From assembly GCF_002269345.1 (NCBI RefSeq), contig NZ_CP022889.1, positions 248,001 through 312,000 on the forward strand: 64,000 nt of DNA, in the 5' to 3' direction. A program made the position numbers and the translations under genes. The notes beneath the pieces were generated by a model that made no database searches, was not told the origin of the DNA, and saw nothing but the letters and a program-made list of their open reading frames with translations. Origin of the DNA: Tsuneonella mangrovi. Lineage in GTDB: Bacteria; Pseudomonadota; Alphaproteobacteria; Sphingomonadales; Sphingomonadaceae. This document shows, in pieces, positions 39,654 to 48,721 of the stretch (position 1 is its first letter; every line of letters begins with the position of its first letter).

Positions 39654-40297
39654 GTATCGTCTCCCCCCTTGGTCTCTTCGGCGGCCTTTTCGTCACCCGG
39701 AAGCACGTATTCCGCGCCTTCCCACGGGCTCATGAAATCGAACTGGCGCAAGTCTTGCGGCAGCTCGACCGGTTCGTAGACCACGCGCTTCTCTTCTTCG
39801 GAATAGCGCAGCTCGACATAGCCGGTGAGCGGGAAGTCCTTGCGGAAGGGATGCCCTTCGAAGCCGTAGTCGGTGAGGATACGGCGCAAGTCCGGGTTAC
39901 CCGCGAACACCACGCCGTACATGTCGAATACTTCGCGTTCGAGCCACCCGGCGTTGGGCCACAGCGTCGTGACGGTGGGCACCGGCGTCGCTTCGCTGGC
40001 GGAGACTTTCGCGAGCAGGCGGTGGTTCTTGGTGACCGAGAGCAGCATGTAGACGACTTCGAACCGCTCGGCCCGATCGGGGAAATCGACCCCGGCCATC
40101 TCCATCAGTTGCTGGTAGTCGTGTTCGTCGCGCAAGCAGCGCAGCGCGTCCTCGATCCGGTCGCGGGCGATGGTCAGCACGATCTCGCCGTGCGCTTCCT
40201 TGGCCGAGACGACCATGTCGCCCAGCGCGGCGGTCAGCGTGTCGAGCACGCCCTCGTTCGACGCAAACTTGGGTGCGGAGTGGACTACGGTTGCCAT
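39650..40297 (-). CDS. nuoC: NADH dehydrogenase I subunit C
   Basis: 30-kDa-type peripheral subunit, 215 residues, separate from nuoD (not fused as in enterobacteria). The motif [20 protein letters not shown] followed by [20 protein letters not shown] is diagnostic. A charged C-terminal tail ([14 protein letters not shown]) is present. It is 1 base from nuoB. Confidence 0.97.
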   Translation of the reverse strand: MATVVHSAPKFASNEGVLDTLTAALGDMVVSAKEAHGEIVLTIARDRIEDALRCLRDEHDYQQLMEMAGVDFPDRAERFEVVYMLLSVTKNHRLLAKVSASEATPVPTVTTLWPNAGWLEREVFDMYGVVFAGNPDLRRILTDYGFEGHPFRKDFPLTGYVELRYSEEEKRVVYEPVELPQDLRQFDFMSPWEGAEYVLPGDEKAAEETKGGDDT

Positions 40298-40298
40298 G

Positions 40299-40850
40299 TC
40301 AGCGCTCGATGGTTCCTTCCCGCCGGATTTTCCGCTGGAGCTGCATCACGCCGTAGAGCAGCGCTTCGGCCGTCGGCGGGCAGCCGGGGACGTAGATATC
40401 GACCGGCACGATCCGGTCGCAGCCACGCACGACGGAATAGCTGTAATGGTAATACCCGCCGCCGTTGGCGCAGCTGCCCATCGATATGACGTACTTCGGC
40501 TCCGACATCTGGTCGTAAACCTTGCGCAGTGCCGGGGCCATCTTGTTGCACAGCGTGCCCGCGACGATCATCACGTCGCTCTGGCGTGGGGATGCGCGCG
40601 GGGCCACGCCGAACCGCTCCATGTCATAGCGCGGCATGTTCACGTGGATCATCTCGACCGCGCAGCATGCGAGGCCAAAGGTCATCCACCACAGGCTGCC
40701 GGTGCGCGCCCACTGGAACAGCTCCTCGGTCGAAGTGACGAGGAAACCCTTGTCGTTCACCTCGGCTTGGAGCGCACGGAAATAGTCCTGGTCCGGCGTA
40801 CGGACCTCGCCCGGTTGTGCGGCGGCGGGAAGGCCTTCGTTCACTCCCAT
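40299..40850 (-). CDS. nuoB: NADH dehydrogenase I subunit B
   Basis: Carries the N2 [4Fe-4S] cluster that reduces quinone. The 183-residue protein has the tandem cysteine motif [38 protein letters not shown], and [19 protein letters not shown] with [14 protein letters not shown]-type ending (seen as [15 protein letters not shown]). ATG 40850 ([14 protein letters not shown]) overlaps nuoA by 10 bases; a longer frame would cover half of nuoA. Confidence 0.97.
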   Translation of the reverse strand: MGVNEGLPAAAQPGEVRTPDQDYFRALQAEVNDKGFLVTSTEELFQWARTGSLWWMTFGLACCAVEMIHVNMPRYDMERFGVAPRASPRQSDVMIVAGTLCNKMAPALRKVYDQMSEPKYVISMGSCANGGGYYHYSYSVVRGCDRIVPVDIYVPGCPPTAEALLYGVMQLQRKIRREGTIER

Positions 40851-41215
40851 TCGAGAGCTCCCTTCTTCCACGCGTAAGCGAGGCCCACGGCAAGTTCGAA
40901 CAGGAACACCATCATCGTCACCCAGCCTGGCCACTTGGTCACGTCCAGGCTGACCGCCCACGGGAACAGGAAGGCCGCCTCGAGGTCGAACACGATGAAC
41001 AGGATCGCAACGAGGTAGAAACGCACGTCGAACTGGCTGCGCGGATCCTCGAACGCAGGAAAGCCGCACTCGTATTCGCTGAGCTTGTCGGTCGTCGGGT
41101 TATGCGCACCGGTCAGCCGCGCCACGCCCATCGGCAGGAACACGAACAGGGCAGACAGCCCGAGAGCGATAGCGAGGAAGATCAGGATCGGCAGGTATTG
41201 GCTGAGATCGACCAC
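40841..41215 (-). CDS. nuoA: NADH dehydrogenase I subunit A
   Basis: Three-helix membrane subunit, 124 residues, first gene of the nuo operon. The family signature [20 protein letters not shown] with the quinone-site Cys is intact, as is [20 protein letters not shown]-like helix 2. The start is GTG 41215, behind an AGGGA ribosome-binding site 7 bases upstream. The promoter must lie in the 112 bases before it or further upstream. Confidence 0.96.
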   Translation of the reverse strand: MVDLSQYLPILIFLAIALGLSALFVFLPMGVARLTGAHNPTTDKLSEYECGFPAFEDPRSQFDVRFYLVAILFIVFDLEAAFLFPWAVSLDVTKWPGWVTMMVFLFELAVGLAYAWKKGALEWE

Positions 41216-41231
41216 AAATGATTCCCTTTGG

Positions 41232-41249
41232 GGGCACTGGATTGTGCCC
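41232..41249 (-). other. Hairpin in front of the nuo operon
   Basis: GGGCAC (41232-41237) and GTGCCC (41244-41249) are a perfect 6-base inverted repeat with a 6-base loop, 16 bases before the nuoA start. No T-run follows on the reverse strand, so it does not look like a standard terminator for the aldehyde dehydrogenase gene. It could affect nuoA translation. No promoter could be called in the rest of the gap. Confidence 0.4.
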
Positions 41250-41327
41250 GCCTCTAGGCTGCGCTCTCCCGTGGTGCAAGGGTTCGCGGGTGCAAAAAAT
41301 CCGCGTTATCCCTGTGCAACGCTTATC

Positions 41328-42758
41328 CTACTTCATCATCGTCTTCACAGCCTTCTCGGTCGCAGCGCCATAGGGCGGCTTGAACCCGCCGAGCTTGGCG
41401 ATATCGATCTTGGGCTGGGTGTAAACGCTGCGTGCGTGGCTGAATTCGCGGAAGCCTTCGACCCCGTGATACGAGCCGATGCCGGATGGTCCCACACCGC
41501 CGAACGGCAGGTCGTCCATCGACACGTGGAAGATCACGTCGTTCACCGTCACCCCGCCGGAAATCGTTCGGGTCAGGACCTGCTCTCGCTCGCCGGCATC
41601 TTCGCCGAAGTAGTAAAGGCCGAGCGGGCGATCGTGTTCGTTGACGTAGTCGATCGCCTCGGTGACCTGCTTGTAGGTCTTCACCGGCAGGACGGGACCG
41701 AAAATCTCCTCCTGCATCGCTGCCATGTCGTCGGTCACATTCCGGAGAATGGTCAGCGGCATCTTGCGGATGTTGGTGGCCGAGAAGTCTTCGTCGCCCG
41801 GATTGACCTCGATGACTTCCGCTCCCTTGTCCTTCGCATCGGCGACGAGGCCCTGGAGTCGCTCGAAATGGCGGTCGCTGACGATCGAAGCATAGTCCTC
41901 GTTGTCGCGCAGCTTCGGGTACATGTTGTGCACACCAAGCTGGACGGCGGCGACGGCACCCTCTTCCATGTCCTCGGGCACATACATATAGTCGGGCGCG
42001 AGGCAGATCTGGCCCGCATTCATCATCTTGCCGAGCGCGATCCGTTCCCCGGCCTTGGCGATGTCGGCGCTGCGGCCAAGGAACACGGGCGATTTTCCGC
42101 CCAGCTCGAGCGTGACCGGCACGAGGTTCTTTGCAGCAGCCTCCATCACCTTGCGACCCGTGGCAGTCGAACCGGTGAACACGAGGTGGTCGAACGGGAG
42201 TGAGGAAAATGCATGGGCGACCTCGGGCCCACCGGTAACGACCACGCATTCACTCGGGTCGAAATACTTGGCGACCAGTTCCGCCATCAGGTCGGAGGTC
42301 CGCTCGGTAAATTCGCTCGGCTTGATCATCGCGCGGTTGCCCGCGGCGAACGCCTGCATCAGCGGGTTGAACGAGAGGTTTACCGGGAAATTCCACGGCG
42401 CGAGGATGCCGATCACGCCCTTCGGCTCGTAGCGGACTTCGGCCTTGGCACCGAGCAAGCCGAGCGGGAATGTCACCTTGCGTTTTTCAGGGCGCGACCA
42501 CTTGTCCATGTTCTTGAGGCAATACTTGCCGAAGTTCACTGTGCCGGCGATGTCGGTGATCATCGACTGCATCGGGCTGCGGTTGCCGAAGTCGACGTTC
42601 ATGGCCCGGCACAGTTCCTCGCCATGGTCCTTGAGCAGCGCCATCGCTCGCTCGATGCGGTCCTTGCGGGCGGAGAGTTGCTCCGGACGGGAGGCCGTGA
42701 ATGCGCTGCGCTGCTTTTCCAGCATCGCTTCGAGTTCGGCGGTACGATCTTCGGCCAT
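41328..42758 (-). CDS. Coniferyl-aldehyde-type aldehyde dehydrogenase
   Basis: NAD(P)-dependent oxidation of an aldehyde to the acid. The 476-residue protein has the catalytic Glu in VTLELGGKSPVFLG, the catalytic Cys in NAGQICLAPDYMYV and the cofactor motif FTGSTATGRKVMEAA. PWNFPVNLSFNPLMQAFAAG is also typical. The set of motifs and the length fit the coniferyl aldehyde dehydrogenase subfamily, but the true substrate is not known. ATG 42758 follows a CAGGAGAG ribosome-binding site. It is divergent from the thiolase gene with a 144-base gap that probably holds both promoters. Confidence 0.88.
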   Translation of the reverse strand: MAEDRTAELEAMLEKQRSAFTASRPEQLSARKDRIERAMALLKDHGEELCRAMNVDFGNRSPMQSMITDIAGTVNFGKYCLKNMDKWSRPEKRKVTFPLGLLGAKAEVRYEPKGVIGILAPWNFPVNLSFNPLMQAFAAGNRAMIKPSEFTERTSDLMAELVAKYFDPSECVVVTGGPEVAHAFSSLPFDHLVFTGSTATGRKVMEAAAKNLVPVTLELGGKSPVFLGRSADIAKAGERIALGKMMNAGQICLAPDYMYVPEDMEEGAVAAVQLGVHNMYPKLRDNEDYASIVSDRHFERLQGLVADAKDKGAEVIEVNPGDEDFSATNIRKMPLTILRNVTDDMAAMQEEIFGPVLPVKTYKQVTEAIDYVNEHDRPLGLYYFGEDAGEREQVLTRTISGGVTVNDVIFHVSMDDLPFGGVGPSGIGSYHGVEGFREFSHARSVYTQPKIDIAKLGGFKPPYGAATEKAVKTMMK

Positions 42759-42902
42759 GAGACTCTCCTGCTCGGATTTTGGTTTGCCACGGAATGTCGG
42801 GCATAAAGCGGTGCTTTGCAAGCACGCGACTTCGCTTGATTGCCTTTGCCGCAATGCAGCATTAAGTCGCCATGCGAACGATCAACCCGAAAGGTTCGAG
42901 CA

Positions 42903-44099
42903 ATGGCTACCTTCTCCGCAAACGACCCCGTGGTCATCCTCTCTTATGCGCGCACTCCAATGGGCGGGATGCAAGGCGCTCTTGCCGATGTTGCCGCCAC
43001 CGATCTTGGCGCAACCGCTGTGAAGGCGGCGGTTGAACGCGCTGGCGTTGCGGGCGAGGATGTCGAGCGCATCTACATGGGCTGCGTGCTGCCCGCCGGC
43101 CTCGGTCAGGCACCGGCGCGACAGGCCGCGCTGAAGGCCGGCCTGCCTAAGTCGGTCGAAGCGACAACCGTCAACAAGGTCTGCGGCAGCGGAATGCAGA
43201 CCGTCATTATGGCGAGCGAAGGCCTCGCCAGCGGGACGATGGACGTTGCGATCGCTGGCGGGATGGAAAGCATGACCAATGCGCCGTACCTGCTCAAGAA
43301 GCACCGCTCGGGTGCCCGGATCGGCCATGACATGGCCTACGACCACATGTTCCTCGACGGGCTGGAGGACGCCTACGACGCAGGCCGGGCGATGGGCACG
43401 TTCGCACAGGACACCGCGAACGAATACCAGCTGACCCGCGATACGCAGGACGATTACGCGGTCGAATCGCTGCGCCGCGCGAACGAAGCGATCAATTCAG
43501 GTGCCTTTGCGGATGAAGTCGTCCCGGTTACCTTCGCAACCCGCAAGGGTGAAGTGACCGTCGACACCGACGAGCAGCCGCCAAAGGGCAACCCCGACAA
43601 GATCCGTACGCTGCGCCCGGCATTCGCCAAAGACGGCACGATCACGGCGGCGACTTCGAGCTCGATCAGCGATGGGGCAGCCGCGGTCGTCTTGACCCGC
43701 GAAAGCGTGGCGAATGACAAGGGGCTTGCGCCGGTCGCGAAGATCGTGGCGATGGCAGCTCACGCGCAAGAGCCGAAGGATTTCACAACCGCTCCGGTCG
43801 GCGCAATCAACAAGGTGCTCGACAAGGCCGGCTGGTCGCTCGACGATGTCGACCTGTTCGAAGTCAACGAAGCTTTTGCGTGCGTTGCGATGTTCGCGAT
43901 GCACGACCTCGGGATCCCGCACGAAAAGATCAACGTGAACGGCGGTGCTACCGCGCTCGGCCACCCGATCGGGGCGAGCGGAACGCGAATCCTCGTGACG
44001 CTGCTTAACGCCCTCAAACACAAGGGTTTGAAGCGCGGAATTGCGAGTCTGTGCATCGGCGGCGGCGAAGCCACCGCGATTGCCGTAGAATTGCCTTAA
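42903..44099 (+). CDS. Acetyl-CoA C-acyltransferase (thiolase)
   Basis: Condenses or cleaves acyl-CoA in short-chain fatty acid or acetoacetyl-CoA metabolism. The 398-residue protein has the acylated Cys in VNKVCGSGMQTVIMAS, the family motif NVNGGATALGHPIGASGTRI with the catalytic His, and the C-terminal Cys in GIASLCIGGGEATAIAVE. The start MATFSANDPVVILSYARTPM at ATG 42903 is the typical N-terminus. The biosynthetic (PhaA-like) or degradative direction cannot be told. Confidence 0.93.
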   Translation: MATFSANDPVVILSYARTPMGGMQGALADVAATDLGATAVKAAVERAGVAGEDVERIYMGCVLPAGLGQAPARQAALKAGLPKSVEATTVNKVCGSGMQTVIMASEGLASGTMDVAIAGGMESMTNAPYLLKKHRSGARIGHDMAYDHMFLDGLEDAYDAGRAMGTFAQDTANEYQLTRDTQDDYAVESLRRANEAINSGAFADEVVPVTFATRKGEVTVDTDEQPPKGNPDKIRTLRPAFAKDGTITAATSSSISDGAAAVVLTRESVANDKGLAPVAKIVAMAAHAQEPKDFTTAPVGAINKVLDKAGWSLDDVDLFEVNEAFACVAMFAMHDLGIPHEKINVNGGATALGHPIGASGTRILVTLLNALKHKGLKRGIASLCIGGGEATAIAVELP

Positions 44100-44195
44100 T
44101 CTTTCCAATCGTTTGGCACGTCTGAAAAATTTCCTTTGTAACGCAGGTGTAACAAGGGTATTCGGGCCATCCCTTTCCATGGAGTGCAACATCTA

Positions 44196-44366
44196 ATGAA
44201 GAAGCTTATCTTTATCGCCGCGGCTGCCGCTGCCCTTTCCGCTTGCTCGCACAAGGAAGAAGCTCCGGCTCCGGCCGCTTCCGACACGGCGTCGGCCATG
44301 GCTTCCGACACCGCTTCGGCTGCGGCTCCGGCTGCTTCGGATGCCGCTTCGGACGCTGCGAAGTAA
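44196..44366 (+). CDS. Small Ala/Ser-rich lipoprotein
   Basis: A 56-residue protein starting MKKLIFIAAAAAALSACSHK at ATG 44196, with a classical lipobox (LSAC, Cys at residue 17). The mature part is low-complexity, built of repeated ASDTASAM / ASDTASAA / ASDAASDA units. Related tiny lipoproteins are common in sphingomonads, with unknown function. A strong terminator follows, so it is probably a single-gene unit with its own promoter in the 96-base gap after the thiolase gene. Confidence 0.8.
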   Translation: MKKLIFIAAAAAALSACSHKEEAPAPAASDTASAMASDTASAAAPAASDAASDAAK

Positions 44367-44403
44367 GCACTGGATCCGGTCGACCAAGGTCGATCAGACG
44401 AGA

Positions 44404-44430
44404 GGGCGGTCCTTCGGGGCCGCCCTTTTT
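44404..44430 (+). terminator. Rho-independent terminator after the small lipoprotein
   Basis: GGGCGG (44404-44409) pairs with CCGCCC (44420-44425) around a TCCTTCGGGG loop, followed directly by TTTTT. It lies 37 bases after the lipoprotein stop. Confidence 0.9.
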
Positions 44431-44486
44431 CGTTGCATTATCCCGAATGCCGTCTGCGCCTGAGTGATCTCAGCGCATGACTGGTC

Positions 44487-44972
44487 TCAGGGGACGCTCG
44501 CGCCCCATAAGCGGGCCTTGCTGACATAGCCCGAATGCCCGGTGACCTCGAAGGTGCACCAGCCCGCTTCGCACTCGCCCAGTTTTCCGACAACGCCGGG
44601 TTCGAGGTTCCACTTGAGCCTGCCTGATTCGGTTGGCGCATCGCGCATCGGAGCAAGACCCTGCCCGATCACCAACGCCCCACGTTCGCGGCTGAGCAAG
44701 TTGGCGGTCATCCAGCCTTCGTCCCCATCAGGATCGCGGACCAGTCGCCACCCTTCGTGGACGCGCACCACCTTCAGCGGCAGTCCCTTGCGTTTGTAGA
44801 CCCACGTGATCGGATAATCGCGTCCCGGTCCTGCACGCATGTTGAGCTTGGTCGTGCGGATCGTCGCCCAGTAGGGCGTCTCGCTTTCCTGCGCCGTCCC
44901 GGGCGAATGCATCGCCAAAACGCCGATCGATGCGGCGACGGCGATAGCGAGAAAGGCGGAGGCGGTACGCAT
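44487..44972 (-). CDS. Exported SH3-domain protein
   Basis: A 161-residue protein with an N-terminal signal sequence (ASAFLAIAVAASIGVLAMHS, cleaved after about residue 27). Two bacterial SH3-like repeats follow: TTKLNMRAGPGRDYPITWVY and APMRDAPTESGRLKWNLEPG with GWCTFEVTGHSGYVSKARLW. Such domains bind peptidoglycan or peptides in the periplasm. There is no catalytic domain. It is divergent from the 2-hydroxyacid dehydrogenase gene. Confidence 0.85.
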   Translation of the reverse strand: MRTASAFLAIAVAASIGVLAMHSPGTAQESETPYWATIRTTKLNMRAGPGRDYPITWVYKRKGLPLKVVRVHEGWRLVRDPDGDEGWMTANLLSRERGALVIGQGLAPMRDAPTESGRLKWNLEPGVVGKLGECEAGWCTFEVTGHSGYVSKARLWGASVP

Positions 44973-45069
44973 TGGCAGTTTAATACAGCGCCCTGCATGC
45001 CTGTTTCAAGAACCGCGATGCTTCTGCGGCTTGACCGCGCCGCCCTGCAACCCTTAGCCCGTATTCCAG

Positions 45070-46077
45070 ATGAGCGACTCTCCTTCTCCGCGCCGCACGA
45101 CCACGCCCAAGGTTGTGGTGACGCGCCAACTGCTTCCCACTGTCGAGGCGCGGATGCGCGAGTTGTTCGATGCGACGCTCAACCAGGACGATCGCCCGCT
45201 GACGCGGGAAGAACTCATCGCTGCGGTGCAGACCGCGGACGTGCTGGTGCCGACCGTGACCGACCGGATCGATGCTGACTTGATCGCGCAGGCGGGCGAC
45301 CAACTCGGCCTGATTGCGAGCTTCGGAGCGGGGGTCGATCACATCGACCTCGCCGCCGCCCGGGCACGCAAGATCATCGTGACTAACACCCCAGGCGTGT
45401 TCACGGACGATACCGCCGACCTGACGCTGGCGCTGATTATCGGCGTGCCCCGGCGCCTTCGCGAAGGGACATCGCTGATCCGGCGCAATGCATGGACCGG
45501 TTGGGCGCCATCGGCGATGTTGGGACGCAAGCTGGGCGACAAGGTGCTCGGGATCGTCGGGATGGGCCGCATCGGCCAGGCGGTGGCGTTCCGCGCCCGC
45601 GCGTTCGGGCTCAAAATCCGCTACCACAACCGCCACCGCTTGCCACAAGCGGTCGAGGCAATGTTCGGGGCCGAATACGTCGGCGATCTCGACGAACTGC
45701 TGGCCCAGTCGGACATTGTTACCCTGCACTGCCCGTCGAGCGGGGCAACGCGTGGCCTGATCGATGCCCGCAGGATTGCGCTGATGAAACCCGGCGCGGC
45801 GTTGATCAACACCGCGCGGGCCGACCTTGTCGATTACGAAGCGCTGATCGTTGCGCTCGAGCAAGGCCATCTCGGTGGCGCGGGGCTCGACGTTTTCCCG
45901 GACGAGCCGCAGGTCGATCCGCGAATTGTCGCCCTACCTAACATAATCGCCCAACCGCATATCGGAAGCGCGACAATCGAGGGGCGCGAGGAAGCCGGCG
46001 AGAAGGTCATTGCCAACATCCGCTTCTGGGCCGACGGACATCGCCCGCCCGACCAGGTGCTCGAGGGGCTGGTCTAG
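45070..46077 (+). CDS. D-2-hydroxyacid dehydrogenase (glyoxylate reductase-like)
   Basis: NAD(P)-dependent reduction of a 2-keto acid such as glyoxylate or hydroxypyruvate. The 335-residue protein has the NAD motif VLGIVGMGRIGQAVAFRARA, the catalytic Arg in LINTARADLVDYEAL, the Glu in LDVFPDEPQVDPRI and the His in IIAQPHIGSATIEGRE. ATG 45070 is the likely start. Substrate within the family is uncertain. Nothing obvious connects it to the flanking genes. Confidence 0.9.
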   Translation: MSDSPSPRRTTTPKVVVTRQLLPTVEARMRELFDATLNQDDRPLTREELIAAVQTADVLVPTVTDRIDADLIAQAGDQLGLIASFGAGVDHIDLAAARARKIIVTNTPGVFTDDTADLTLALIIGVPRRLREGTSLIRRNAWTGWAPSAMLGRKLGDKVLGIVGMGRIGQAVAFRARAFGLKIRYHNRHRLPQAVEAMFGAEYVGDLDELLAQSDIVTLHCPSSGATRGLIDARRIALMKPGAALINTARADLVDYEALIVALEQGHLGGAGLDVFPDEPQVDPRIVALPNIIAQPHIGSATIEGREEAGEKVIANIRFWADGHRPPDQVLEGLV

Positions 46078-46192
46078 GCTGAGTCGACCAACATTTCGGA
46101 GTCACCTTGGCTTGCCGTGCATTCGGCGACGTGGCATCCTCAAGCTCTCACACTAAGGGCCGCAAATCGATGCTCCGGGCGGGAGTTTGGCC

Positions 46193-46537
46193 ATGAATTA
46201 CGAAACATTGCTGAAGTCATTCGACGAACCGGACGAGCTTCGGGAGTTCGAGCTCGGACGATTCGAAATCATCAAAGTAGCGGGAATATCGATCGGAAGG
46301 GCGACGTACCAGCCTGGGTGGAAGTGGTCGCTGCACAATGCTGCTGCAGCGGGAACGGCTCTCTGCCACGCCCCGCACACCGGCGTGGCGATCGCCGGTC
46401 ACGGTGTGGTGCTGTACGAAGACGGGCAGCGCCTCGATCTGCTACCGGGCTTAGTGTTCCATATTACAGACGTGCCGCACGACAGCTGGGTCGAAGGTGA
46501 TGCGGAGTACGTCTCGCTTCACGTTCTCGGAATTTGA
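46193..46537 (+). CDS. Small cupin-like protein
   Basis: A 114-residue protein with a single cupin fold suggested by YQPGWKWSLHNAA, HTGVAIAGHGVVLYEDGQR and FHITDVPHDSWVEGD. The metal ligands are not fully clear: His in LCHAPHTG and in VPHDSW are candidates. ATG 46193 follows GGGAG at 46181; a TTG at 46187 is also possible. The 115 bases before it contain nothing recognisable. Function unknown. Confidence 0.72.
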   Translation: MNYETLLKSFDEPDELREFELGRFEIIKVAGISIGRATYQPGWKWSLHNAAAAGTALCHAPHTGVAIAGHGVVLYEDGQRLDLLPGLVFHITDVPHDSWVEGDAEYVSLHVLGI

Positions 46538-46589
46538 CAGTCTCCGCATTCATTCGCCGGATCGAGTGGCGAATGCTTGTTGCAGGACC

Positions 46590-46607
46590 GTGTTCCTTGT
46601 GTTCCAT
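46590..46607. repeat. Tandem 9-mer GTGTTCCTT / GTGTTCCAT before the amidohydrolase
   Basis: Two adjacent 9-base units differing at one base, 26 bases before the amidohydrolase start. It is the same arrangement as 8619-8636 before moaC. Both sites sit just before a start codon, so a shared regulator or a small dispersed element is possible. Confidence 0.55.
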
Positions 46608-46633
46608 GTCTCGGCAAAACACGGGAGAACCTG

Positions 46634-47680
46634 ATGGCTGAAGAGATCCTCGAACCCGACCTGCCGATCATCGATCCGCACCACCATTTGTGGGACTTGC
46701 GACCGCTTGTGGGGGCGTTTCCGGAACCACTCCACCCGTTTGTCGCGGCATTGGTCGACGCCGCTTACTATACGTTCGACGCGCTCTACGCCGATACTCA
46801 TTCGGGCCACAACGTGATCGGGACCGTGTTCATGGAATGCGGCGCTTTCTATGACTCATCACGCGGTGATGCGCTGAAGCCGGTCGGCGAAGTCGAATTC
46901 GTCAATGGCGTCGCCGCCCAAGGCGCGAGCGGTCTGTATGGCGATTATCGCCCGTGCGCCTCGATCGTCGGGCACGCTGACCTGACGCTGGGGGCAAAGG
47001 CAGGCGAGGTGCTCGATGCGTTGCAAGCCGCCTCGCAACGCTTCGTCGGAATAAGGCATGCGGCTGCATGGGACGCTGATCCGGCGACGCTTGGCCCGCC
47101 GTTCCACCATCCCGAAGGGCTCTATCTCGACGCGAAATTCCGGGAGGGGTTTGCCGAACTGGGCAAGCGCGGGCTGACTTTCGATGCCTGGGTGCTCGAG
47201 CCGCAATTAGGTGATGTACTCGACCTCGCGCGCGCCTTCCCCGAGCAGACCATTGTGCTCGACCACTGTGGCACCCCGCTCAATATTGGCCCCTACAATG
47301 GCACGCTGGGTGAGCATTTCGCTCGTTGGCGGAACTCGATCCAGGCGCTGGGCGAATGCCCGAATGTCTCGGTCAAACTGGGTGGGCTGGCGATGGCGTT
47401 CTGCATGATGCCTGAAGAGGGGCCGGCAGCTGGGATCGGCTCAGGGAAGCTGGCCGAGATGTGGCGGCCTTACATCGAAACCTGCATCGAGGCGTTCGGC
47501 CCTGCCCGGGCGATGTTCGAGAGCAACTATCCGGTCGATCGCTGGGGCGCGAGCTACCCGGCGTTGTGGAATGCCTTCAAGCGCATCACCACAGGAGCCT
47601 CTGACGAGGAAAAACACCAGCTCTACGCCGGTACTGCAGCGAAGGTTTACCGCCTGGAGAATTTGCTAGGAGCAAGCTGA
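46634..47680 (+). CDS. Amidohydrolase-2 family metal-dependent hydrolase
   Basis: A 348-residue TIM-barrel hydrolase of the type that opens lactones or decarboxylates aromatic acids. The metal motif is PIIDPHHHLWDL near residue 12. Further ligands are expected in IVLDHCGTPLNIGPY and in the C-terminal MFESNYPVDRWGASYPALWN motif. ATG 46634 (MAEEILEPDLPIID) is chosen; an upstream in-frame extension would translate the 9-mer repeat (VPCVP). The substrate is unknown. A nitronate monooxygenase follows 72 bases downstream. Confidence 0.87.
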   Translation: MAEEILEPDLPIIDPHHHLWDLRPLVGAFPEPLHPFVAALVDAAYYTFDALYADTHSGHNVIGTVFMECGAFYDSSRGDALKPVGEVEFVNGVAAQGASGLYGDYRPCASIVGHADLTLGAKAGEVLDALQAASQRFVGIRHAAAWDADPATLGPPFHHPEGLYLDAKFREGFAELGKRGLTFDAWVLEPQLGDVLDLARAFPEQTIVLDHCGTPLNIGPYNGTLGEHFARWRNSIQALGECPNVSVKLGGLAMAFCMMPEEGPAAGIGSGKLAEMWRPYIETCIEAFGPARAMFESNYPVDRWGASYPALWNAFKRITTGASDEEKHQLYAGTAAKVYRLENLLGAS

Positions 47681-47752
47681 CCGTCGGACCCTCGACATCG
47701 CGCCAGTCGCCCGCTAGGCGATACGGGTTTCTAACTGCAACGGAGTTTTTGC

Positions 47753-48721
47753 ATGGCCCTTCCCGCCCCGTTCGACCGCCTGCGCCTGCCGGTGATCGGA
47801 TCGCCGCTGTTCATCATTTCCGGACCGGAACTTGTGATCGCGCAGTGCAAGGCGGGGATTGTAGGGTCATTCCCGGCGCTCAATGCAAGGCCTTCGGGCG
47901 TACTCGACGAATGGCTCCACCAAATCACGGAAGAACTGGCGGCGCACAACCGCGACAATCCCGATAGCCCCGCGGCGCCATTCGCCGTCAACCAAATCGT
48001 CCACAAGTCGAACAACCGTCTCGATGAGGACATGCAGGTCTGCGAAAAGTGGCAAGTGCCGATGGTAATCACTTCGCTTGGAGCGCGGGAGGACGTGTTC
48101 AACGCAGTCAGTGGATGGGGCGGCATCACGCTGCATGACGTGATCAACGAACGGTTCGCCCGGAAGGCGATCGAAAAGGGCGCGACCGGGTTGATCCCGG
48201 TTGCTGCCGGTGCGGGTGGTCATGCCGGGACACAATCGCCGTTTGCGTTGATGCAGGAAATCCGCACCTGGTTTGAAGGTCCAGTGGCGCTGTCGGGATC
48301 GATTGCGCACGGCCGTTCGATTCTCGCTGCACAAGCGATGGGGGCCGATTTTGCCTACATCGGCTCGCCGTGGATCGCGACGAAGGAAGCCAACGCGGAT
48401 CCGGCCTACAAGCAGTCGATTGTCGAATCCCGCGCCGCCGACATCGTTTATTCCAACCTGTTCACGGGCGTTCATGGCAACTACCTGCGCAGCTCGATCG
48501 TCAATGCCGGTCTCGATCCGGACAACCTGCCCGAAAGCGATCCGAGCAAGATGAATTTCGGTTCTGGCGGCAACACCAAGGCCAAGGCCTGGAAGGATAT
48601 CTGGGGCTCGGGCCAGGGCGTCGGAATGGTCGAAGCGGTGGACAGCGTCAGCGACCGTGTCGCGCGACTGCACGCCGAGTATCAGCGAGCAAAGGAAGAG
48701 CTGTCCGAAAAGATGCTCTGA
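47753..48721 (+). CDS. Nitronate monooxygenase
   Basis: FMN-dependent TIM-barrel enzyme that oxidises alkyl nitronates such as propionate 3-nitronate. The 322-residue protein has RLPVIGSPLFIISGPELVIA at the N-terminus, the FMN/phosphate motifs GAGGHAGTQSPFALMQEI and VALSGSIAHGRSILAAQAMG, and GADFAYIGSPWIATKEA. The 3' end overlaps the convergent AHH-nuclease gene by 40 bases. Confidence 0.92.
   Translation: MALPAPFDRLRLPVIGSPLFIISGPELVIAQCKAGIVGSFPALNARPSGVLDEWLHQITEELAAHNRDNPDSPAAPFAVNQIVHKSNNRLDEDMQVCEKWQVPMVITSLGAREDVFNAVSGWGGITLHDVINERFARKAIEKGATGLIPVAAGAGGHAGTQSPFALMQEIRTWFEGPVALSGSIAHGRSILAAQAMGADFAYIGSPWIATKEANADPAYKQSIVESRAADIVYSNLFTGVHGNYLRSSIVNAGLDPDNLPESDPSKMNFGSGGNTKAKAWKDIWGSGQGVGMVEAVDSVSDRVARLHAEYQRAKEELSEKML

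Noticed and set aside
41232-41249. Rho-independent terminator after the aldehyde dehydrogenase gene
   Set aside because: The hairpin lies upstream of nuoA, beyond the end of the aldehyde dehydrogenase gene, but no T-run follows it on the reverse strand.
46078-46192. Small gene or regulator RNA between the dehydrogenase and the cupin
   Set aside because: No open frame with a ribosome-binding site and no strong hairpin were found in these 115 bases.
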